From the NCBI GenBank assembly GCA_016868515.1, contig VGGM01000060.1, positions 1 to 7,608 of the forward strand: DNA of 7,608 bases, given 5' to 3'. This document shows positions 1 to 6,226 of this stretch, one piece after another. The position numbers and the translations under genes are program-made. This DNA is from Bacteroidota bacterium (GTDB lineage Bacteria > Bacteroidota > Bacteroidia > Bacteroidales > VadinHA17). The notes beneath the pieces were generated by a model. It did not search any database and was not told where the DNA came from. It saw only the letters and a program-made list of their open reading frames with translations. Positions within the stretch are counted from its first letter, which is position 1. Each line of letters begins with the position of its first letter.

Positions 1-1090
1 TACCCGCAATAAGGGAATTGATCCTGCCGGGATTGACGATGTGATGCTTGGATGTGCCAATCAGGCAGGAGAAGATAACCGCAACATCGCACGTATGGCA
101 TTGCTGCTGGCAGGTTTACCGGAAACAGTACCCGGAGTGACAATCAACAGGCTCTGTGGTTCAGGCATGGACGCCATAGGTAGCGCAGCAAGGGCTATCA
201 GATCGGGAGAGGCAGAAATAGTGATTGCCGGCGGAGTTGAGAGCATGTCAAGGGCTCCATTCGTAATAGGAAAGGCTGATGAGCCATTCTCACGAAATGC
301 TGAAATGCATGATACAACCATCGGCTGGAGATTCATTAACGATGCTTTTAACAAGCTGTACGGAACTGACAGCATGATTCAGACTGCGGAGAATATTGCA
401 GCACTATATAAAATCAGCAGAGAGGATCAGGACATATTTGCCATGCGGAGTCAGGAGAAAGCTTCGCAAGCCCAGACGCTTGGTTTTTTCGGACCGGAAA
501 TGATACCGGTAACAATTCCGCAGAAGAAGGGTGATGCTTTGGTGGTTGACAGAGATGAGCATCCAAGATTGACATCACTGGAAAAACTGAGTTCATTAAA
601 GCCAATTACGGGAGTGAATGGCACTGTTACTGCCGGGAATGCATCGGGTGTGAATGACGGAGCCTCAGTGCTTCTGATTGCGTCAGAGTATGCAGTTAAG
701 AAATACAAACTCAGCCCTGCAGCAAGAATAAGAGGCATGGCAGTGGCTGGTGTCTCCCCTGCGATCATGGGTATGGGACCTGTGCCGGCCACCATGAAAT
801 TAATGGCCAGGACCGGACTTACCATCAATGATACAGACATTATTGAACTCAATGAGGCATTTGCAGCACAGGCACTTGGCTGCATCAGGGAGTTGGGACT
901 CTCCGATGATGACCCGCGTATTAACCGCCAGGGAGGCGCTATTGCAATCGGACACCCTCTGGGTATGAGCGGAGCACGCATCGTTACAACTGCGTTTCAT
1001 CAACTGCAGCGTACCTCCTCAAACATAGCACTCTGTACAATGTGCATAGGAGTTGGCCAGGGAATATCAATTGTGATTGAGAGGGTCTGA
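1..1090 (+). CDS. pcaF: Thiolase (acetyl-CoA C-acyltransferase), 3-oxoadipyl-CoA thiolase-like; 5' end outside window
   Basis: Thiolase-superfamily enzyme of the degradative type, which cleaves a 3-oxoacyl-CoA with CoA to release acetyl-CoA; cytoplasmic. The reading frame is open from base 2, so the apparent GTG/ATG starts at 41-46 are internal. 362 residues are visible of about 400 usual, so roughly 35-40 N-terminal residues are missing. The catalytic set is complete: the acyl-accepting Cys in NRLCGSG (codon 155-157), the His in GGAIAIGHPLGMSGAR (codon 953-955), and the C-terminal Cys in CTMCIGVGQG (codon 1043-1045). NEAFA and VTAGNASGVNDGA are also intact. GCANQAGEDNRN and HDTTIGWRF resemble, from memory, the PcaF/PaaJ branch that ends the beta-ketoadipate and phenylacetate pathways. 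The gene symbol rests on that resemblance; no other gene of those pathways is visible, so a general acetyl-CoA acyltransferase of fatty-acid oxidation is the main alternative. It converges with the YihY-family gene 48 bp downstream. Confidence 0.9.
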   Translation, partial: TRNKGIDPAGIDDVMLGCANQAGEDNRNIARMALLLAGLPETVPGVTINRLCGSGMDAIGSAARAIRSGEAEIVIAGGVESMSRAPFVIGKADEPFSRNAEMHDTTIGWRFINDAFNKLYGTDSMIQTAENIAALYKISREDQDIFAMRSQEKASQAQTLGFFGPEMIPVTIPQKKGDALVVDRDEHPRLTSLEKLSSLKPITGVNGTVTAGNASGVNDGASVLLIASEYAVKKYKLSPAARIRGMAVAGVSPAIMGMGPVPATMKLMARTGLTINDTDIIELNEAFAAQALGCIRELGLSDDDPRINRQGGAIAIGHPLGMSGARIVTTAFHQLQRTSSNIALCTMCIGVGQGISIVIERV

Positions 1091-1138
1091 CCCAAAGCGG
1101 GCAGGTATGGCTGCAACTGGCTTGAAAAGCATTGGAAA

Positions 1139-2476
1139 CTACAAATCCTTGATAAGTGTGTTGATTCCGGGTGATGACATGGTGGTTTCATAGCCACTGA
1201 GCATTTTTGCCACCTTTTCATATTCGGCATTCTTCAGGACTGTTGGATGTTCAATTCCTTTCTTTTCAAGCTTATTGAGAACGAATGCAACAGAAAGAGC
1301 ATTAATATCCATTCCGGGCTGATACACCCTTTGCTTTTCCTGGTCGCTGACTACCTGAACAACCAGACCGGTCTCATTCAGTTCATGAAGGATCTCGCTT
1401 GAGATTCTGACAGGAATTCTCAGGTTGGCTGCAAGGACCTCAGAACTTACCGGCTCTTTACCGGTCTGGAAGTTTCTTATAATTGAGTTGAGAAGAAGTA
1501 TTGTGAGAATCTTTCTCTGAAACAGGCTTAAATTGACTGTATCGGCTTCATATTCATACTTAAGCACATTCTGGTTGGCGAAGGCGAGTTCGGCCCCGAG
1601 AAGTACAATCAGCCAGCTGGTTTGGATCCATACAATAAAGAGGGGAAAAGCTGCGAAACTCCCATAGATCGCACTTAGCCTGGTAATGCCCAGTTGCAGG
1701 TCGATGTAAAGCCACTGCACGACCTGCAGGAGGGTACCTGCGATAACACCGGCAAGGAATGCAGACCCGAACTTCACCTTTGTATTGGGAAGGACGATAT
1801 AGGTCAAGGTGAGCACCAGCCACCAGATAATGTAGGGTGAAAGCTGAAGCAGCAGTTTAATCAGCGGTTTGAACGTTTCTAGAATCGGGGCCTGATCCAT
1901 ATAGGCAGTGAGCTGAGTAGAGATGAAGACAGTTATGCTGCTTGAAAGGATAAGGAATACCGGTGCGATCAGCATTATTGCCAGGTAATCGGTGAATTTC
2001 CTGACCCAGAGTCGCGACTGTCTTACCTGCCAGATATGGTTGAATGAACTCTCAATGTGGTCGAGAAGCTGCATAACCGACCAGAAGAGGATTATCACTC
2101 CCACTCCGGCCATATATCCGCCCTTTGTGTCCTGCAGCGCATTCTTTGCGTTTGATAAAACCCAGCCAAGCACCTCCTGGTGAGACTGAAATTCCTGGGA
2201 AATCTCTTTCTCCAGCTCACCCTCAAGGCCGAATCCCTTGGCAATTCCAAACGCTATTGCCGCCATGGGTATAATTGAGAGCAGTGTATAGAAAGTCAGT
2301 GAGGCGGCCCTGAGCTGTACCCTGTCCTGCCTATATCCCCTGGCCGCGAGAATAATGGTTCTCAGGTATTTAATCAGTATGCCTTTTCTTTTTGATGCCT
2401 GAGAAAGGCTTGTATTCCACACAGCATTGTTTACTTCCCTCAGCTTGTCGAAGAACCACCTTACCGGGTTACCCAT
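1139..2476 (-). CDS. YihY/virulence factor BrkB family inner-membrane protein with C-terminal winged-helix-like tail
   Basis: A 445-residue polytopic membrane protein of the YihY/BrkB family. The family was once misnamed ribonuclease BN, and its biochemical role is not firmly established. About six hydrophobic segments are visible near residues 57-79, 120-140, 163-187, 208-229, 235-257 and 271-298. Two family hallmarks are present: RAASLTFYTLLSIIPM (56-71) and YGSFAAFPLF...LLGAELAFA (271-300). After the last helix comes a soluble tail of about 145 residues, which lengthens the protein well beyond the ~290-residue E. coli type. Residues 343-375 (SSEVLAANLRIPVRISSEIL, then HELNETGLV) read like a winged helix-turn-helix of the Rrf2 kind; that is inference from pattern. 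The ATG at 2474-2476 is the first in the frame and lies about 35 nt from a TATATTTG box. No Shine-Dalgarno is evident. It is divergent from the PLP enzyme gene and convergent with the thiolase, so it is probably monocistronic. Confidence 0.9.
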   Translation of the reverse strand: MGNPVRWFFDKLREVNNAVWNTSLSQASKRKGILIKYLRTIILAARGYRQDRVQLRAASLTFYTLLSIIPMAAIAFGIAKGFGLEGELEKEISQEFQSHQEVLGWVLSNAKNALQDTKGGYMAGVGVIILFWSVMQLLDHIESSFNHIWQVRQSRLWVRKFTDYLAIMLIAPVFLILSSSITVFISTQLTAYMDQAPILETFKPLIKLLLQLSPYIIWWLVLTLTYIVLPNTKVKFGSAFLAGVIAGTLLQVVQWLYIDLQLGITRLSAIYGSFAAFPLFIVWIQTSWLIVLLGAELAFANQNVLKYEYEADTVNLSLFQRKILTILLLNSIIRNFQTGKEPVSSEVLAANLRIPVRISSEILHELNETGLVVQVVSDQEKQRVYQPGMDINALSVAFVLNKLEKKGIEHPTVLKNAEYEKVAKMLSGYETTMSSPGINTLIKDL

Positions 2477-2510
2477 ATCAGTTGTATTTTTTTACGGTTG
2501 AATGCCTTAA

Positions 2511-2518
2511 CAAATATA
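2511..2518 (-). promoter_or_regulatory. Candidate Bacteroidota -7 box for the YihY-family gene
   Basis: Read on the minus strand this is TATATTTG, a full match to TAnnTTTG, the -7 element of the Bacteroidota housekeeping sigma factor. It would place a transcript start near 2504, with a leader of about 28 nt before the ATG at 2476. I see no TTG or TTTG element about 19-22 nt further upstream, so the promoter is only half supported. Confidence 0.4.
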
Positions 2519-2637
2519 CAAATTGAAGATTAATGAAGTGCGTTCAGTAGTTGTGGATTATGACATAATAAACATTATCTTCATACCGTTCAGAAACAGA
2601 ATTGGTTTCAAATATCCATTATTTCCTTTAAAGCCAT

Positions 2638-3738
2638 ATGGACCTGAAGAGAATAAGTAAGCCTGTACTCTTACTGAATGAACAGATATGCCGTGAGAAC
2701 ATTGAAAGGATGGCATCAAAAGCAGCCGCTGAAGGTCTGCTTTTCCGGCCTCATTTTAAAACCCATCAGTCGATTGAGATCGGGAAATGGTTTCGCGAGT
2801 CGGGTGTGAAAAGAATAACAGTATCATCGCTCACTATGTGCAGGCATTTTATGACTGACGGCTGGGATGATATAACCGTGGCCTTTCCGGCAAATCCAAG
2901 GGAAGTTGAGGATTTCAGCAGGGTTGGAGGAAGTATTAACCTGAATGTGCTGTTCTCCGACTATGAACAGTTAGTGGCATTTGCCAAGGGCTTTGATTCT
3001 TCAGCAGGTGTATTCATAAAGATTGACACAGGTTACAGGCGGTCGGGCATCGACTGGAATCACTATCCGGATATTCTGCGAATATGTGATTATCTGAACC
3101 TGAATAACCATCTTCGCATAAAAGGGTTACTAACCCATTCAGGGCATACCTACTCTGTAAAAGGAGTCAACAATGTAATTGATATCTATTGCGATACTTT
3201 GCATAAACTGCTACATACCAAAGAGATAACTCCCGCTGACAATCTACTGCTCTCTATAGGAGACACGCCTTCCTGCAGCATCGTAAAAGACTTCAGCGGG
3301 ATTGACGAGATAAGGCCTGGTAATTTTGTTTTCTACGACCTGATGCAGGCTGAAATCGGGTCGTGCAGTGAATGCAATATTGCCGTTGCCCTTGCAGCCC
3401 CTGTTGTTTCGCTGAACCGGAACCGGGGTGAGGCTGTCGTCTATGGTGGTGCTATTCACCTTTCAAAGGAGTTCATTACGGACTCAGCCGGCAGGCGTAT
3501 ATTCGGTAAAGCTTTCAGGCTTCACCCTGAAGGCTGGGATATTAATGACTCACTTGGAAATATTGTATCTGTTTCGCAGGAACACGGGATTCTGGTTCCT
3601 GATGAAGAAAACAGCATTCGCATTAAACCCGGGGATCTTGTAGCCATCCTTCCCGTTCACAGTTGCCTTGCATCCGATCTTATGAAAGGATACCACACAA
3701 TTTCAGGAGATTCAATTAACGATGTGTGCGGGAAATAG
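2638..3738 (+). CDS. PLP-dependent D-serine dehydratase / D-threonine aldolase-like enzyme (alanine racemase N-terminal fold)
   Basis: A 366-residue cytoplasmic enzyme of fold-type III PLP proteins, in the family that includes metal-dependent D-threonine aldolase and eukaryotic-type D-serine dehydratase (DSD1). These act on D-3-hydroxy amino acids. The N-terminal barrel carries RPHFKTH (37-43), where Lys41 should form the Schiff base with PLP. Further family motifs are THSGHTY (166-172), GDTPSCS (208-214) and EIRPGNFVFYD (224-234). The C-terminal beta domain has SQEHG (313-317) and ends with PVHSC (339-343), whose His341 and Cys343 match the metal-ligand pair of this family. A catalytic enzyme is therefore expected, but the sequence does not decide between dehydratase, aldolase and racemase. 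The ATG at 2638-2640 is chosen because the protein begins right where family alignments start (KPVLLLNEQ); there is no clear ribosome site. Upstream, 2477-2637 is a 161-bp divergent spacer in which I find no fully matching promoter on this strand, only weak TAGTTGTG (2548-2555) and TATCTTCA (2576-2583). Confidence 0.85.
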   Translation: MDLKRISKPVLLLNEQICRENIERMASKAAAEGLLFRPHFKTHQSIEIGKWFRESGVKRITVSSLTMCRHFMTDGWDDITVAFPANPREVEDFSRVGGSINLNVLFSDYEQLVAFAKGFDSSAGVFIKIDTGYRRSGIDWNHYPDILRICDYLNLNNHLRIKGLLTHSGHTYSVKGVNNVIDIYCDTLHKLLHTKEITPADNLLLSIGDTPSCSIVKDFSGIDEIRPGNFVFYDLMQAEIGSCSECNIAVALAAPVVSLNRNRGEAVVYGGAIHLSKEFITDSAGRRIFGKAFRLHPEGWDINDSLGNIVSVSQEHGILVPDEENSIRIKPGDLVAILPVHSCLASDLMKGYHTISGDSINDVCGK

Positions 3739-3750
3739 TCAAACCATTAC

Positions 3751-3768
3751 CCGGTATTACAGTACCGG
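3751..3768. terminator. Small hairpin between convergent gene ends, possible bidirectional terminator
   Basis: CCGGTA (3751-3756) and TACCGG (3763-3768) form a perfect 6-bp stem with a 6-nt loop. The loop begins with the stop codon of the glycosyltransferase gene (3757-3759), and the right arm lies in its last codons. It sits 12 nt after the PLP enzyme stop. No T-run follows on either strand, so it is not a classical intrinsic terminator. Its position between two converging genes is the main support. Confidence 0.3.
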
Positions 3769-4689
3769 CAGGATATTGCGCCTTCCGTGAATAGCCCTGT
3801 AAGTTGAAAAGAGGGATATCCTGAAGAGCCAGAGCAGTAACAGTGAGGCTCTGGACGAATCAAGAGCGATCTCCATCCTCTCCCTGTACCTGATGTATAT
3901 CGCCGCAAAAAGCCCCTGTATTCCCAGCCATGAAATACGGTTGTAGGTTCTCACGAGCCTTACGGTGGCAGAGAAAGAATTAAAATCTGTTACCTTATCG
4001 CAGAGGATGCTCAGATTCTCAATTCCCTGTTTGATTTTCGAAATATACTCGGAGTTGGCTTCAACCCCATCGTGAATGAGTGCCGAATCGACATGCAGAA
4101 TTCCAATACCGGCCTTCTTCATCTGGTATCCAAGCAATGTATCTTCGTGTCCGTATTGCCTGAGTTCTTCATTAAAACGGATTTTCATGAATAATTCCCT
4201 TAATATCATGAAATTAAATCCGGAGAAACTGGCATGTGGGTGTTTATTTCTTTCAGCAGCCCTTCGCTGTTCCCGCTTCCTGCCATATTTCCACCTCAGC
4301 ATTTTATCAGGGTCGGCTGGCGGAAGAACGGGATACATAATACTCCCACACAATACCGGGCCGGCATTTAGATATTGCAGCCACGACCTCAGGTAAGCCT
4401 CTGCAGTGGCGGGGATCATTGCATCGGCATCGATGAACAGGAGGTAATCACCACGGGCTTCTGCTGCCAGCCTGTTCCTGATAGCGGCCCTGCCAATGTT
4501 TTTTTCAGAAGCTATAAGCCTGACATGGCCGTTAACAAGTAGCTGGTAGCGTGAACCGAATTCGGGTGAAGAACCATCATCACCAATCAGAAGCTCTCCG
4601 AATTCAGGGACTTTTTCCATCGCTTCCCTCAGGGAACTTACCAGGAGAGCGATATCATAATTGTAAACGGGTATAAGTATTGATATCAT
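3757..4689 (-). CDS. Glycosyltransferase family 2 protein
   Basis: A 310-residue GT-A fold glycosyltransferase, expected to move a sugar from a nucleotide-sugar donor to a glycan, lipid or protein acceptor at the cytoplasmic face. The protein opens directly with the family's first strand, ISILIPVYNYD (2-12). Donor-binding acidic residues follow in LLIGDDGSS (33-41), and the metal-binding DxD is in LLFIDADAMI (83-92). FSGFNFMILRELF (155-167) and the catalytic-site acidic pair in YGHEDTLLGYQMKKAG (179-194) complete the domain. After about residue 200 the sequence is variable. A hydrophobic stretch at 282-298 (SLLLLWLFRISLFSTY) may help it sit on the membrane; I see no full multi-helix anchor. 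Donor and acceptor cannot be told. No other glycan genes flank it, so it is an isolated transferase rather than part of a polysaccharide cluster. The ATG at 4687-4689 has no Shine-Dalgarno but lies about 22 nt from a well-matched promoter box. It is convergent with the PLP enzyme gene. Confidence 0.9.
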   Translation of the reverse strand: MISILIPVYNYDIALLVSSLREAMEKVPEFGELLIGDDGSSPEFGSRYQLLVNGHVRLIASEKNIGRAAIRNRLAAEARGDYLLFIDADAMIPATAEAYLRSWLQYLNAGPVLCGSIMYPVLPPADPDKMLRWKYGRKREQRRAAERNKHPHASFSGFNFMILRELFMKIRFNEELRQYGHEDTLLGYQMKKAGIGILHVDSALIHDGVEANSEYISKIKQGIENLSILCDKVTDFNSFSATVRLVRTYNRISWLGIQGLFAAIYIRYRERMEIALDSSRASLLLLWLFRISLFSTYRAIHGRRNILPVL

Positions 4690-4711
4690 CGGAAAACAAT
4701 GATTCTGTCAT

Positions 4712-4741
4712 CAAATGTAAGATTAATAACCGGATTCCCAA
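4712..4741 (-). promoter_or_regulatory. Bacteroidota-type promoter for the glycosyltransferase gene
   Basis: On the minus strand, TTG (4741-4739) is followed by a 19-nt spacer and then TACATTTG (4719-4712). This fits the Bacteroidota -33/-7 consensus TTG-N19-TAnnTTTG. The predicted start of transcription is near 4705, leaving a leader of only about 16 nt before the ATG at 4689. Confidence 0.62.
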
Positions 4742-4750
4742 TTCCGGGTT
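4728..4750. promoter_or_regulatory. Imperfect dyad between two divergent promoters, possible operator
   Basis: AACCGGA (4728-4734) is mirrored by TCCGGGTT (4743-4750), with one extra G in the right arm. The dyad centres on about 4739, covers the -33 element of the glycosyltransferase promoter and ends one base before that of the TlpA-like gene. The position would suit a regulator controlling both genes. An 8-nt centre and one bulge make chance quite possible. Confidence 0.25.
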
Positions 4751-4781
4751 TTTGGCAGAGAAATTGCTTATGCTAATTTTG
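4751..4781 (+). promoter_or_regulatory. Bacteroidota-type promoter for the TlpA-like gene
   Basis: TTTG (4751-4754), a 19-nt spacer and TAATTTTG (4774-4781) match the Bacteroidota -33/-7 consensus exactly. Transcription should start near 4788, giving a leader of about 14 nt before the ATG at 4802. This is the best-supported promoter in the window. Confidence 0.7.
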
Positions 4782-4801
4782 CGGTATAAAAGTTACTGGT
4801 A

Positions 4802-6226
4802 ATGAAGAATAGATTGATTACGGTGCTATTCGCAGTTTTGACAATCAGTTGTGCGAATTCACAAATATCTGCCAAAGGCTATAACATTAATATAAAGGTT
4901 GAAGGGCTCAGCGAGGCAGCGATTTATCTGGCCTATCACCTTGGAAACAAACAATACATTAAGGATTCAACCACTCTAGACAAAAACGGGACCGGAAGCT
5001 TCAGAGGGACCGTCACTCTTGATCATGGAGTATATATAATGGTATTGCCTGGCAATCGTTACTTTGAATTTATAGTAGGCGATGATCAGGAGTTTTCGAT
5101 AACCTACCGGGTGGATGATCCAATCAACAGTGTGTCTTTCAATGGTTCACACGAAAATGAGGCTTTCATTGCTTTTCAGAATGAATGGGCCGAACTCCAC
5201 AGGGAGTCGGCGGCCCTTAGGGCCAGACTCACGGCCAGCAATCAGAATAAGGATTCAATAATGGCAATTTCGCAGAAAGCCGCCCTTCATGAAGCAAAGA
5301 TGAAATCGTTCATTAACAGTACTATACAGAAGAACGGCAACAACTTTGTTGCGGTACTGGTTAAGGGAATGCTTCCTTCGGAGTTGCCCGATTTCAATAT
5401 TCCGGAGGGAACCGGCAACCGCGATTCACTTATGTGGGTGATGACCTATAATTACAACAGGGACCACTTTTTTGACAATTTTGACCTGAGTGATGAAAGG
5501 CTTCTCAGAAGTCCCATGTTTCATAATAAGATTGAGCATTATTTCACCCAGGTGATATTACAGTTTCCGGATTCTGTAATATCCAGTATTGACAGGGTTT
5601 TCGCACTTACCGGCGGGAACAGGAAGACATTCCAGTACATCGCAGTTTTCCTTTTCAACCACTACAGGGAGAGTTCCATTATGGGGCATGATGCCATTGT
5701 GGTGAAACTGGCCGATGATGTTTACCTTTCGGGGAAAGCTGACTGGGCATCGGAGGAGTTCAAGACCAACCTCAGGAAGGAGGTTGACCGCATTCGCCCC
5801 ACCCTCATAGGCAACCGTGCCATTAACCTTGTTATGGAGAGCCATTCGCACGGGGTAATTTCACTGCAGCAGATTGAATCTGAATTTCTTGTGCTCTATT
5901 TCTGGGAACCCGATTGCGGACACTGCAAGGAGGCCACTCCCCTGCTCCACGATTTCTATTTACGAAACAAACCGAAAGGAATTGAAGTGTTCACAATCTG
6001 TACTCATCCCGACAAAAAGAGTTGGGAAACATACATAGCTGACAATGGGCTGAAATGGATAAACGGATGGGATCCTCAGCGCACAACCCATTATGATTTC
6101 TTTTACAACATTACCTCAACCCCGACCATATACATACTTGACAGCAACAAAAAGATTATTGCAAAGAAGTTACCTGCCGAGAGTGTGGAATCGTTCATAG
6201 AAAGCTACAGAAGGCACGGGCGATGA
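4802..6226 (+). CDS. Secreted TlpA-like thiol-disulfide protein (DUF4369/DUF5106-like plus thioredoxin fold)
   Basis: A 474-residue exported protein. Residues 1-20 form a signal peptide (Lys/Arg start, hydrophobic core 5-16). Cys17 in LTISCANSQ could be a lipidated cysteine, but the -3 residue is Thr rather than Leu, so cleavage by signal peptidase I after ANS is an equal possibility. Residues about 26-115 are a beta-rich domain like DUF4369, and 116-335 a helical region like DUF5106; both are typical Bacteroidota companions of TlpA domains. The thioredoxin fold runs from about 345 to the end. Its active site is WEPDCGHCKEATP, with Cys372 and Cys375 (CGHC, the protein disulfide isomerase type), and the cis-proline is Pro441 in STPTIYILD. 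It should oxidise, reduce or isomerise disulfides in the envelope; direction and partner are not readable. Extra cysteine: Cys400. It has its own promoter and its stop abuts that of the convergent ABC ATPase gene, so it is probably monocistronic. Confidence 0.88.
   Translation: MKNRLITVLFAVLTISCANSQISAKGYNINIKVEGLSEAAIYLAYHLGNKQYIKDSTTLDKNGTGSFRGTVTLDHGVYIMVLPGNRYFEFIVGDDQEFSITYRVDDPINSVSFNGSHENEAFIAFQNEWAELHRESAALRARLTASNQNKDSIMAISQKAALHEAKMKSFINSTIQKNGNNFVAVLVKGMLPSELPDFNIPEGTGNRDSLMWVMTYNYNRDHFFDNFDLSDERLLRSPMFHNKIEHYFTQVILQFPDSVISSIDRVFALTGGNRKTFQYIAVFLFNHYRESSIMGHDAIVVKLADDVYLSGKADWASEEFKTNLRKEVDRIRPTLIGNRAINLVMESHSHGVISLQQIESEFLVLYFWEPDCGHCKEATPLLHDFYLRNKPKGIEVFTICTHPDKKSWETYIADNGLKWINGWDPQRTTHYDFFYNITSTPTIYILDSNKKIIAKKLPAESVESFIESYRRHGR

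Noticed and set aside
451..981. Open frame of 176 codons on the minus strand opposite the thiolase
   Set aside because: It lies wholly within a well-conserved thiolase gene with all catalytic motifs, and its translation shows no recognisable domain. It is a shadow frame.
1091..1138. Possible terminator between the thiolase and YihY genes
   Set aside because: The best pairing, GCAG (1101-1104) with CTGC (1111-1114), is only 4 bp and has no T-run.
2541..2593. CGTTCAG repeated at 2541-2547 and 2587-2593 in the divergent spacer
   Set aside because: The 7-bp copies are 39 bp apart with differing flanks, and they align with no promoter element. Chance is the simpler explanation.
4076..4396. Open frame of 106 codons on the plus strand opposite the glycosyltransferase
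   Set aside because: It is antisense to the conserved GT-A core, has no promoter or ribosome site, and has no recognisable domain.
4701..4710. GATTCTGTCA occurs both here and at 6581-6590
   Set aside because: A single 10-base match, with one copy inside a gene, is too little to call a repeat family or shared site.
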